NCBI GenBank assembly: GCA_014898415.1
Contig: RCTD01000010.1
Span: 1,612,001 to 1,676,000 of the forward strand
Length of the DNA stretch: 64,000 bases
Direction of reading: 5' to 3'
Source of the DNA: Stromatinia cepivora
Lineage: Eukaryota; Ascomycota; Leotiomycetes; Helotiales; Sclerotiniaceae
Every line of letters begins with the position of its first letter. Position 1 is the stretch's first letter. Shown piece after piece: positions 50,280 to 61,300 of this stretch. The notes beneath the pieces are model-generated. The model was given only the letters and a program-made list of their open reading frames with translations. It was not told where the DNA came from and searched no databases. The translations under genes and the position numbers were made by a program.

Positions 50280-50950
50280 GTATTTTATTTATGATAAATC
50301 TTGGTATATTGATTTGATATAAATGATATATTTACAACTTTTATTATTTAATTATCAATGTTTCAATATTTAGTATTCATTTTCGATTATTATTTAATAA
50401 TATTTATATTTTATTTTTAATAATTTTTGTTGAAAAGTTATTTCAAATTTTTGTATTTCTCAATTTGTATATAAATTATATATAAACTAAAATCGAATTT
50501 TGAATCTTGAAAATTTCAATAAAATGAAAAGCTAGAATTATGCAATATTCAGAATTAATTGATATCCATATAAAGAATCTATAATTCAAATTTCAATAAA
50601 TTATATTAATTCATTATAAAGTTATTAATAAATAAAAATTAGAATTTTTGATATAAAAGAGTGGCGCAAAAGAGAGATGGCCCAAAAGTAGAATAGTTGA
50701 TTTAATATTAGAATATAAGAAATATATCATTTTATAAAGAATTATTAAAGCTTTAAATTTATTTAAATTTTATAATAATAAATCTATTATTGATGGATTA
50801 ATCTTTAAAAGAATATGGAAATCGATTTGAAAAGTGTAAGAGTTATATATAATAAAGAATCAATTAATTATAAAACAATAATAAAACCTTTTATTATTCT
50901 TTAATTAATGGAAAAACTATTTCTTTTAAATTCAATATAGAATTATCGGA
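50280..50950. other. Very AT-rich tract, possible RIP relic
   Basis: About 670 bp are made almost only of A and T (runs such as aataatatttatattttattttt), with TA-rich dinucleotides and sharp edges on both sides. No open frame is present. Such tracts in filamentous ascomycetes are usually repeats mutated by RIP. No original element can be recognised. Confidence 0.7.
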
Positions 50951-50957
50951 ATATGAG

Positions 50958-51022
50958 TCACGTGCATGGTAAGGATGGTAAGGATGGTAAGGATCACGTG
51001 CGCACTAGTGCTCGCACTAGTG
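50958..51022. repeat. Triplicated ggtaaggat flanked by cacgtg sites, then cactagtg palindromes
   Basis: The order is tcacgtgca, three copies of tggtaagga, tcacgtgcg, then gcactagtgc twice. Both cacgtg and cactagtg are perfect palindromes. It sits at the right edge of the AT-rich tract. Confidence 0.85.
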
Positions 51023-51191
51023 CCTCGGCATACACCATTATATAGTTCTTCACCCTCCATAGATTCTAGCTCTCTAGGCAAATCAAAACGTATTAACAAA
51101 GAGTTCTATACGTTCGTTGATAAGCTTCACTTCCCCGTGTACAGTTGTCCCGACAATCTGTGATTCCAAGGATTTCATATATCAACTGATA

Positions 51192-51250
51192 TCGGAATTT
51201 CAGATATTCCGGTATAAGATTGAAAAAGCATCGGAATTTGAAGATTCCGA
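51192..51250. repeat. Two related short inverted repeats (tcggaat...attccg)
   Basis: At 51192-51212 and again at 51231-51250 an imperfect hairpin with arms tcggaat and attccga is found, with 6-7 bp loops. The two copies differ mainly in the loop. Confidence 0.7.
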
Positions 51251-51630
51251 ACCCTAACCCACCGTCGATCCTCTTCTTAAATGGGTTTAGTGACTGACTA
51301 TTCTTGTAAGTGAGTTTTTACGAGCACAATGACATTATTGATGGTATTCGAGCTTCGCGAGGGAAATGGCAATTTGATATTGAACCTCGATGCTCTCTTG
51401 TTTATCTGGGGATGGGGAATGGGATGTGCCAGTGAGGTTGAAAGGGTAAGATACGCTAAAGCCCCATATACCCCTGTAGAACTTAAACGAAAGGTTTTTA
51501 TTGGCTATTTTATATTGTTTTGATGCTGCTTTAATGAATATGACACGATTTAGAAAATTCTATGGAAAAACCACGAGAATCACTATAACCAACAACAAGG
51601 ACAATAATTTATATCTTCAAATTCATCAAA

Positions 51631-51774
51631 ATGGAAGTGCAAGAACTATTAAGGGAATCTTCCCCATTAACCCCTCCACCTCCATCTCCTACTCCACCTC
51701 CATTGTCGCCGGCTATACCTAAAACGCCGCCTCGAAAGGAGATGACTCGAGACCAACGTATTGAAGCAACTTGA
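51631..51774 (+). pseudogene. N-terminal fragment resembling a Tc1/mariner-like transposase
   Basis: A 47-codon frame has a Pro-rich start and then TPPRKEMTRDQRIEA. That resembles the leader before the helix-turn-helix of fungal Tc1/mariner transposases (RKELTRDQR type). It stops at once at a TGA, and no catalytic DDE part follows. It is therefore a truncated relic if the assignment is right. A shared phrase ttttgatgctgctttaa occurs on both sides (about 51,517 and 51,841), perhaps as part of the same element. Confidence 0.45.
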
Positions 51775-51959
51775 AGTTGACACCATGAGGTGAGTCAATG
51801 TAAGACATTTTTTACCAAAATATTGTTGTTTTTCCTGTCTTTTGATGCTGCTTTAAGGACCCTTGAATAGATATTGAGAGAAAACCGCCATTTTTTGTCG
51901 CGTTCTTACAATATTTCCCCCCCATCAACCTCCGTACGCGCCCGGTGCTTGTGCGGCCA

Positions 51960-52135
51960 GAAAGTCTGCAACACATTCTTGGTTTGGTTTAGATTTCACG
52001 GGTAGGGCTATTTGAGGTATTAACTAGATCCAATAACGTGTTTAGAGTGGATTGTGCGTGAGCGCTTATAAAAGTGGAATATAGAAAAGTAATCCACCAA
52101 ATTTAAACCAAAATAGGAATTTGTTGCAGACTTTC
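51960..52135. mobile_element. Inverted-repeat (MITE-like) element, 176 bp
   Basis: The first 37 bp (starting gaaagtctgcaacacattct) and the reverse complement of the last 37 bp (starting gaaagtctgcaacaaattcc) match at about nine positions in ten. The interior has no open frame. No clear TA or other target-site duplication is visible directly outside. The phrase tttcacgggta occurs just inside the left arm and again just outside the right arm. It may be a deleted derivative of the mariner-like element nearby. Confidence 0.65.
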
Positions 52136-52171
52136 ACGGGTATACGGCCGGAAAGTATGGTACAACTCCAC

Positions 52172-52271
52172 TTAAGCACATACCACAATATGGCAAACTA
52201 TAAATCGCAGCTTCTTATTAGTTGAGTTTTATGATGCTTTAAGCACGTACCACAAGATGGTAAACTACAAA
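52172..52271. repeat. 33-bp direct repeat, two copies
   Basis: The phrase ttaagcacataccacaatat continues to tggcaaactataaa at 52,172-52,204. It recurs with four or five substitutions at 52,239-52,271. It lies 180 bp upstream of the seven-exon gene, next to the inverted-repeat element. Confidence 0.8.
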
Positions 52272-52446
52272 GGGAAGGGAATGGCAGCCTCCGTTTATTC
52301 ATTCTTATTCTTTCTCTTCATTTTTTTATCAACACAACTTCTCCATGTCGTCCGTTTATAAAATATCTTCCGTTCCCAGCGTTTTTCCAACGTTCTTCTA
52401 GACATTCGACTATGGCCAATTTTATCTTATCACGTCACTAATCAAA

Positions 52447-54074
52447 ATGCCCACCAAGTAAGTCTATTCACTCGCTCGCTCAAGCATTCGCTGGTTCACA
52501 CAATCATTCATTCATACAATGATTCATTCATATAATACTTCAACAATCATTCATTCATATAGTCCTTGATTCATTCATATAATTCTTCTTTCAGCTGTTC
52601 AACCATTCATGGTCATTTGTTGATTCCTCTAATTCATTTTAATTTACTTTACTAACACTTTGGCTTGTTCATTAGGAGACGGAAGGAGCAGAGCCCGGAG
52701 CCGGATGTTGATTTAATGGAAGCTGATTTAGTGGATCTTGTACGTGTTATTTGTCCCTCTATCCCGTTTGTATACTCATGCTAATAGATTTTGTACAGAC
52801 TCCCTCAAACTTCAAATTCCCTTTTGTAGCCCCATCTCCCGACACACACCGAATTGTAAGTACCTATTCCACACATACGATCATTGCCTCCCGTCTACCA
52901 GCCTATTCTAAGCACATTGGGTCAAACGAGAACATGGGGTCACAGCCATCTATCACCTCAAGCCTTCGTCTCAGACATAAGCAAGAGCCTATTGGACACC
53001 GTGGGTCATAAACCTTCCTACTTTGGAAAGGGGGCAATTCTCTGAATGTGAAGCTACTAGAGTTCCTTGTGTGGCAGAACTTCGTTCTGACGATTCCTCT
53101 GACTGTAGTGGTCGATGAGGTGCTAGCCTAACTTTCGAGCTGTGACGCTCATCGAGAGGTGCCTTTACACCTTGCGTGCGGCTTTATAGGGCACTAGTGC
53201 GTACCCTCATCAGGACAGCTGAAATAAATGCTATTTGATTGTTTTGCCAGATGCTGGGCGGGGTCCAAAGCAATGATCATATGAGGTACTTACTCAGTCA
53301 TGTGACACCGACTGACCTGGCGCGTGGCCGCAGATGGTCGGATCGAGGAGGGGCGAGAAGCGACAAGATAGTGATAGTAAGCTGGACATAGTCGGATCGA
53401 GGAGGGGCGAGAAGCGACAAGATAGTGATAGTAAGCTGGACATAGTCGAAGAAGAGGTGGAGAAATCGAGTCTCATCACAAAAGTAAGAACTCATCCACT
53501 TTTTCTCTGATTTGTTCCCCTGATTTTTTTACCTTTGTTTATTACTTTTCCGGTTTCGTTACATGAACTTTTCATTCATCTATTCATCCATCCAGCTAGC
53601 CGATCCAATCATTATGCATCTATTCGGTTATCTGGCCTCCCAAGTCATCCAACCATTCAGTTGACTCACTTGTTCACTCGCTCACTCATCTACTTATTCA
53701 TTTCTCTATCTGTTCACTTATCCATTCGTTATTAACCATTCCTCCACTTGTTTTTTTTATCCGTCCAAATGTACTAATTTTTATGTATAGGAGCAGATAT
53801 TATTCGAGCAGAGAAAGCTACAGAATTGGGAAGATATTTGTTTAGTTGTAAGTAGACTCCAGACACTATCCCTTCATTTCTAACCCGGAAATATACTGAT
53901 GCTTTGCAGACTGAAAAGGCTATGACAAACACTGTATGTTCATTTTGAAAACACCCATGATATATATTCATGAGCTAATTATTATGTTAGGTTAGAACAA
54001 TCATATTTTATGCCTTGATGGCTTTTTTGATTGGTCGTCTTGGCTCGTTAGTGATGAAAAAATACATATCGTAG
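52447..54074 (+). CDS. Unrecognised seven-exon gene; small protein with predicted C-terminal membrane anchor
   Basis: Seven short exons, 52447-52457, 52676-52739, 52799-52855, 53334-53483, 53791-53847, 53910-53933 and 53991-54074, each with proper GT and AG borders, join in one frame to give 148 residues. All junctions except the first are in phase 0. The protein starts MPTKRRKEQSPEPDVDLMEA. It has an acidic and then a Pro/Phe segment, and an exon whose 54-bp unit is duplicated exactly (VGSRRGEKRQDSDSKLDI twice). A helical charged part follows (QILFEQRKLQNWEDI), and then a C-terminal hydrophobic helix IIFYALMAFLIGRLGSLVM ending in KKYIS, as in tail-anchored proteins. I do not recognise a family. 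Intron 3 (478 bp) contains an optional 35-nt exon (53251-53285) that would shift the frame to an early stop. Joining was done by eye, so the model is provisional. Confidence 0.6.
53337..53444. repeat. Exact 54-bp tandem duplication inside an exon
   Basis: The units 53337-53390 and 53391-53444 are identical. The length is 18 codons, so the frame is kept. It lies within exon 4 of the seven-exon gene. Confidence 0.97.
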
Positions 54075-54311
54075 GCGGTTTTTTGGGGGGGGAGTTGGGA
54101 ATTTTTTTTATATCGGGGTTTGGGAGCGATATTCTTAGGAAGGTTTTCAGTTGAGATGTGTGGACAACAGGGCTTACATTTGGGGAAACGCCGAGATATG
54201 TGCCGATTGCGAGATTCTCGAACAGACAGGTCTCAAAAATCTATGATCAACAAAAATTGTCCTGGGCCCTTGGATGTTAAGTTGCACCTTCCGTGGAACA
54301 TAAAACTCTAA

Positions 54312-56258
54312 TTATCTCCATTTATTGAGTGGCATGGTTGAGTTCTTGGACTGCCACAATGTTCTATCTTTCTTTACAGCTAGAGTAGATACTATTTTAC
54401 TATCTAAACATGTGAAGATGCTGTTCACGTATTCGCTTAGTGTGTATTCATTCCTCCCACGCTTCAGAAAAGGGCATAAAACAAAAGTTAATGCACCCGC
54501 CACAATGACTAAAATGTATACCGTATTTATACTTTCCACAACAGCCCGAAGTACCGCATTCTTGAGATCTCCATTCAAATTTTGGAAAAGTTCACTTCCC
54601 GTACCAGATATCGCGGCCTGTACCTCATCCAATGGCGCGTTTGGAAGCAGAACCTCAATTTTGTTCGTCGCCAGATTCAGAAAAATAGCATTGGCAACTG
54701 CAAGCATAATGGCGATACCCGCAACTTGACCAAATCCAATAAAAGCAGTAGCATCAGCGATACGATTGGCTGGAAATAATGATTGTACGACCGAGATGGG
54801 ACCTTGGGTGAATAGTCCAACGCCGAGTGCCATAAGGATGCTATTACCGTAGATAGAAGCTGCCTTAGTGTCAACTCCAACTAGAGCATACATAACCACT
54901 AGCATGCTACCGGTGAGAGCTAATGGCAAGAATGAGAAGCTCTTGCTTAGCAATATCCCGGTTGTGATACTGCCAAATATCATGAGAAAAATAGAGGGAA
55001 GTAATCGAATACCTGCATCGAGCGAGTGGTCGTTCTGAACGAATTGGAAATAAAGCTAAGCGGTTAGATAAATAAAAAATTGATGAGGTTAAGATTCATT
55101 TACCGGAATGAAATAAATAAATGTTAGGCTCGCGCCCATTCCAGAAGCCGTCTGTGCGAATAAAACATCGGCTTCCCAGTTCAGGATTATGTCACATGGC
55201 AAAAGTCGATCCTGTGGCGCGGTGAAGACACAATAATATTGCTGTAGGCCAAACAATATCCATAAAATACCAGAACATGCAAAGCAGCCAATAATCCGAC
55301 CGCTACTCCAAGCGAAAAGAACTCCTCCGAAGTTTATACCCATGATTCCTGACACAACAGCACCACAAATGAGCACTGTGCCAATCCAATCAATGGAGCG
55401 CATCCGGTCGAGAAACTTTACATCACTGAAGTGAGTATTTGTTGATGGAAGTAACAAAATGAAGGATGGAGCTGCAATAATCCCGATGACAAGATTGATG
55501 TAGAACGACCAACGCTAAGTCGCTGAGCTATCAGCAAAGGCGCCATCAACAACAGGTCTGAGGATGGTACCTGAGCCCTAGCAGATACCTATCAGACTAA
55601 TATATACAGGACACTCCTTGCTGGTGGTTGTCATCGCTAGGATATTCAGGGCGCCCATATAAATACCAATTCCTCCGACGCCGCATATTGCCCCTCCAAT
55701 AATTTCGGCGTTAATATTCGGTGCAGCACCGCAAATTGCGGAGCCTATCTCGAAGATCAAGACAGTAGCTAGGAATAAAGTCTTGCCATTAAACTTGCCG
55801 AAGAGCTTTCCCCTGCGCGAAATAGCATTAGTGAACGGGATTTTGCGTCTCAGAACAGGTGATAAATATACCAAGTAAGATCGAGAGCCACAGATGTGGC
55901 TTGGTATGCCACTGAGACTCACGGTAACTTCTCAATGTGGCCTAGATCTTTAATGATAGCCGGCTGGATTGTAGCAACGATCGTGTTATCAAGAGCATAC
56001 AGGAAAACGGCGGAGTAGATAGAAAGAACGCAGATGATCCACTTTATGCCCTTCAAGCTTCGGGCTGGCTCTTCAGCGTCGGCGTCTGGTGTTGGAGGTG
56101 AGCATACTGCTTCAATATTCTCTTTCAATGCTGTTGTCAGCTGTTGAAAGCGATGGCTGATCCAAAGTGCTTGTCGCGTTTGTATCTTTTTCCAAATTGT
56201 CCTCCATAACAGGAGCTGAGGCTGACGTTTCGCGATATTTCTGATAATTTCCATTCAT
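54312..56258 (-). pseudogene. Decayed DHA2-family MFS transporter
   Basis: The gene starts at the ATG at 56258 (MNGNYQKYRETSASAP). It can be followed through VFLYALDNTIVATIQPAIIK, GKLFGKFNGKTLFLATVLIF, GGAICGVGGIGIYMGALNIL, the domain around RSIDWIGTVLICG, and a long open last exon ending at 54,312. This is the layout of 14-helix DHA2 efflux pumps, which often export fungal metabolites. Breaks are a frameshift near 56,118, a TGA after IEKLP (55,920), a TAG after LIGIC (55,577) and a TAG before RWSFYINL (55,517). The last three replace expected Trp codons by G-to-A changes, and two Gly codons nearby also look changed. Introns near 55,875-55,815 and 55,105-55,055 are conserved. It is close to the PKS and NAD(P)-binding genes. 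Confidence 0.82.
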
Positions 56259-56882
56259 ATTAGCGCATAGTATGAGAAACAATTGACCAAGTGTCTGAAA
56301 GAAGAGTTTGATGGTTGAAATTATCATAGAAGAATGAAATCTATAGCATGGAATTGGTCGGCTAAAAGTCTTGGCCCGAGATTTCTCGGATAACGCTAAT
56401 GCATCGCTTAAACCAACGTTCCAACGACAGGGACGATACATGCGTACAATAAATTAGAGCATGCTACCTTCTGGCTAGCTATTGGCCGATATCTATTATC
56501 AAAGAAATCAGGCGGATTGTCTCATGTCAGCTAGGACAATCTAGGTTACTTCAAGAGGAACGCATTTGCCGTGAACGGGAGTATTTCTAAGCGAGGTAAA
56601 TGATTATGTATGTGTTTTGTCACGACCAACATGTTGAATGGCACCTGGCCTGGAGTTTAGCATGGAGTTAAGCATAGCGTATGTTCTTTTATGCTTGATG
56701 GTCGTGTTCATCTCATACCAGAAATTCTCTAGGAACACCACCAACCTGCGGAGCATAAAACCGCAAAAAACTCATCATATACATCTCGTCTGTACTGCAT
56801 ATACGCCGCGCATTTTCAAAAAGAAGCTCATAACGGCCATTAAGAGATACTTTGATTACATCCCGTATTTTGATATCCAACA
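56259..56882. other. Divergent spacer between MFS and NAD(P)-binding remnants
   Basis: It should hold the former promoters of both genes. An open frame from 56,638 begins MAPGLEFSMELSIAYVLLCL with a hydrophobic N-terminus, but it has no other support and overlaps the next gene in a different frame. Confidence 0.4.
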
Positions 56883-57312
56883 ATGTCTTCCATCCTTCTT
56901 ATCGGCGGAAACGGCCTACTCGCACGCTGCACCACCAAAAGATTTTCATCAAAAAACATCACCGTTCACAATGAGGGGCACATTAAGGTAATAGATGCAG
57001 TGGCCCAGGCCGCCGAAGAAGCAGGCACAACGAGAAGATACATCACTATCTCATCACTGGAAGTAAGAGATGTAGTCGACAAGCCTGTGCCGGAGTGGTA
57101 CAATGAAGATGATAGGAGGTTCGGCGAATGGTTGTCGCCGATGTTCAGAACATGTCACGCGGCTAGGTTGGCATCGGACAGAAGTCTAATTGAGGGGAAC
57201 GTGCAAAGAAAATAAGAGAACAACAGGAGTAGCATTTGATGCTGCGGGAGGGGGAGTACCCGTTGATACGGCTGTGAATAATGCTGCTGATAGCTTTGAA
57301 GGATACTATTGA
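56883..57312 (+). pseudogene. Deleted NAD(P)-binding (NmrA/SDR-like) oxidoreductase
   Basis: From the ATG at 56883 the protein starts MSSILLIGGNGLLARCTTKR, with the GGNGxxA nucleotide-binding loop of atypical SDR proteins. After VHNEG the segment expected up to the next strand is missing and the frame resumes with VIDAVAQAAEEAGTTRRYIT and VPEWYNEDDRR. A stop is reached at 57,215. In another frame the C-terminus continues with VAFDAAGGGVPVDTAVNN and ends at 57,312. It thus carries an internal deletion and a frameshift. Such proteins often sit beside polyketide synthases as tailoring reductases. Confidence 0.6.
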
Positions 57313-58330
57313 ATTACCAGAAAATACGAGAAGCATTTATTACATCATGAATTCAGAGGTCAGACTTGTCCCTATGACTTCATCTTCCTTCTTGCAAACC
57401 CATAATCTATGTTCGTAAACACGTTTATTAGATCCCAATTGAAAACTTACAACTTACCCCTCTCGAAGTACGAGACGATGAACATCTTCCAGTGAGCTCA
57501 TTGAAGAGTCATGTCAGCATGACTCTCAAAATGATGTATCATGCGGTGCTGGCCAAAAAAAGGGCGGTACCAACTGTCGGAAATGTTTTGAAGATCTTGA
57601 TGCGTTGGCTGAACGCGCCGGCCAACCGAACGCCTACTTAGGTGATATATCAGCAGAATTCCATTGTTGGGGTATTTTCGATTTGAATATAGGTTGTTGA
57701 GCCCTGAATGTCTTAAGACGGTGATCTAATTAGGTTAGGCCCTTCGGCTGGCAGGGTGCTCAGCTGGCAGGTGTGCCCTTCTAACAGTTTGTTCTTCAAG
57801 CTACCTGGAGGTTGTTATACACAGAATTACAAAACTTCACTCCTGAATCTTTGACACCCACTGTATCATCGGAAAGGCTCAGCCAGAGTAAGTCGAAGTT
57901 CGGATGATACCAAGGTGATTGTAAGCAGAAGGTGATGTGAGCGACCGATATACGGAGATACTTGTTGACATGGCACGGATCAGCCGAGATATTGCGATGT
58001 ATCGACTGATCGGACTTTTAGCATTGAAGAATACACAGCGCTGACTGCATTATCAGTGCTAGGGTAAATATGTCAGATAGATAATCAAGCCATCTAACAG
58101 ATGCTATGTATATAAGTAGGCAAGACTAGAATTGGGATATCGAATTGTTTAGACGCAGAGGCTGTCAAGTATTGAGCTATCAACAGACAAACAACCAAAA
58201 CCTGGAAGGCTGAATGTGATTTTGGGAATAATTTTCCTATTCTTGTTATCTCCCTCGGAGAATTTTTGTTTACTGGCGTCGGGTCTTTTCGTTTCTTACC
58301 GTCCATTTTTTATACTTCTGGATGTACAAC
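57313..58330. promoter_or_regulatory. Upstream region of the polyketide synthase gene
   Basis: A TATA-like sequence (tatgtatataag) lies at 58,105-58,116, 215 bp before the start codon, and is the best promoter candidate. A repeated ggctggcagg/agctggcagg pair lies near 57,748-57,771. No gene is seen. Confidence 0.5.
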
Positions 58331-61300
58331 ATGGCAGCTCGGCAATCCCCCGACACAGATCCGATTGCCATCGTTGGCATAGGTAAGCGATACCATTCTT
58401 TGTTCGTTCACATCTTGAAGCATTGATAACTGATTTGTACTAGGCTGCCGGATGCCAGGAGGTGTCCGCGATCTACCTGGTCTCTGGGAATTTCTTAGAG
58501 AGCAGAAAGACGTGCATATGGAGTTTGCAGAGCCGCGATTTCCAGCAAAGGGGTTCTATCATTCCAATAACGATCGACCTGGAACTGCGGTGGCCAGCCA
58601 TGGTTTCTTGTTGGCCGAAGATCCATTGTTGTTTGACCCTGCCTTCTTTGGTATCACAGATACGGAAGTAGAAACACTGGATGCAGCGCAACGTAAACTC
58701 CTGGAGGTCACCTATGAAGCCTTTGAGAATGCAGGGGAGACATGGGAGAGTGTATCAGGCTCCCGGACTGGAGTATTCGTGGGTGATATTTGTTTTGACA
58801 ATTACCTTACACAAACGCGGGATTGGGAGTACAGCAGTAAGTACTCTGCCACGGGGTCATTTCCAAATATGCTCGCAAACAGGCTCCACTACGTCTTTAA
58901 TCTCAAAGGACCGAGTCTTTTAATCAACAGCGCGTGTACATCGGCCATGTACGCTCTCCATTTGGCAATTACCTCCATGCGCAATGGTGACTGTGACTCG
59001 GCTATTGTGGCAGGATCTAATTGGATCATGGATCCGAACTGTCACATTGCAATGGGAAAATTAGGTGCATTGTCCGCCACCTCAAGAAGTCATACCTTCG
59101 ATGCATCAGCCGACGGTTATGCTCGCGGTGAGGGGTTTGCAGCACTGTATTTGAAGAGATCCTCGAACGCAATTCGAGATGCGTCACCCATCCGAGCTCT
59201 AGTGATGGGCACTGCTGTGAATGCCAACGGTCGCACAATTGGCATTACAAACCCGAGTGGCCCGGCCCAAGAAGTTGTGATCAGAGAAGCGTAAGCGCAC
59301 CAAGCCCCAACACCAATACATGTACTGATGACACCTTATAGCTACAAGAACGCGGGAATTGATCCCTCGAAGACGACTTTACTCGAGTGTCACGGAACTG
59401 GCACCCGAGTGGGTGATCCAACCGAAGTTATGGCTGCTGGGAATGTTTTTGGACCCAGCAGACCAAATACATTCGAAGATCGCCTTGTTGTCGGGTCCAT
59501 TAAAACGAACATGGGCCATCTTGAAGGGGCATGTGCACTACCTGGCATTCTCAAAGTCGTGGCTTCTCTTGAAGCTGGCGAAATTCCGCCTACACTTGGC
59601 TACAAGACGGCAAATCCCCGCATCGACTTCGCCAAGGCAAAAGCTCGTGTGAACACCGATGTCGAGCCTTGGCCCAAGAATCGCCTCAAACGAGCGAGTG
59701 TCACATCAGCCGGCTTCGGTGGCACTAATGGACATTGTATCATTGACCATGTCCACAATTTTGTGCCACTTTACGTTAAACCTGGTATAGTTACTCCCAT
59801 CGTGAAGGAATTTACTGGTGTGTACGGACATGGAAGAGACGGATCCAAACATCAACCACAGCATTCTCCAGTGAAAGATTCGCCAAGGATGATCAGGAAG
59901 GCTGACGCGGGCACTGGCGCATTTGTCGTCCTACCTTTCTCTGCTCATAACCAGGTATCGCTTAAAGCGAACATGAATGCCTTATCCCAAGTCATACACA
60001 AGCACTCGCTAGCCGATGTTGCCTACACTCTTGCTACCAAGCGCTCGTGCTTTATTCAGCGAGCCTTCTCTATAGTCGAAAGTCACCAGGAGGTACAGAC
60101 TCAGCTAGGTGAGAATGCGAAGATTTTCTCCTCGCCACAATCTGTTCTTGTTGGCTTTGTTTTTACTGGCCAAGGTGCTCAATGGCATGCAATGGGCGCT
60201 CGACTTTTCGAATACGCTTTGTTTCGCAACACCATCTCTTACCTGGACCACATCCTCGCAATGTTCCCGCAGTCTGTTCCGTGGAAAATTGCCGATGTTC
60301 TTTCCGGAGAATGTGATGAGGGTTTGATACAGACACCTGCTGCATCTCAAACCGTCTGTACGGCGCTCCAGATTGGCCTTGTTGATCTTCTAGCTTCATG
60401 GTCCATTCGGCCAGCAGGAGTTGTGGGTCATTCTTCTGGTGAGATTGCTGCAGCATATGCGGCAGGACGTGTCACTGCCGCTGAGGCTATTACCGCCGCA
60501 TATTATCGTGGTCACATAGTTTCTCTCAATAAGAAGAAAGGCGCGATGTTAGCGGTAGGTGTCAGCCCGGAGATAGGAGCTGAGTACATTCAAGAAGTCG
60601 GAAATGCAGGTAAAATCAAGATTGCTGCCATCAACTCTCCAGATAGCATCACTATGTCCGGTGACGCTGAAGCAGTTGAGGAACTATCCGCAAAATTGAA
60701 CGAGAAAGCTGTATTCAATAGACTGCTTCGCACAGGCGGCCTAGCTTATCACTCACACCACATGCTTCCTTTGGGTCATGAATACGCTGAGGCAGTGGAG
60801 GAAGCGAAACAAAGTATTGAGGAGAATAAAATCGCCAACGAAAGCCACTTGTATCCGAGTATTCCATGGTTCTCATCTGTCACACCTCACAAGGAGATGG
60901 TCATTTCGGGACAGGGAATATCATCACAGTACTGGAGACAAAACCTGGAGTCACCGGTACAATTCAATGATGCCCTATCGAATTTGCTTAGTTCGGAGGA
61001 CTTGCGGATTGGGGCTGTAATTGAAATTGGTCCTCATCCTGCCTTGAAGAGTCCTGTGGCACAGATCATAAAGGCTTTAGGGAAAAGCATTCCGCATCTT
61101 ACCTCACTGAAGAGAGCTGAAGACGGTCAAAGATCGTTGCTCAAACTCGTTGGGACTTTATTCGCTCTCAATTCCAAAGTCGACTTGGTGGCAGTTAATG
61201 CCGTCGATGAAGTAACTGGTGGGGAATTGGCGCACGGCACCACAGCTGTTGACTTACCGCCGTACCAGTATGCTTACGGGCCAATCAAGTATTATGAGAG

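Noticed and set aside
51250..51262. Telomere-like ccctaaccc
   Set aside because: A single partial unit only, with no array, so it gives no support for an interstitial telomere.
58930..58945. PKS ketosynthase considered inactive because of the NSACTSA motif
   Set aside because: The nucleophilic Cys and both downstream His motifs are present, so inactivity cannot be concluded.
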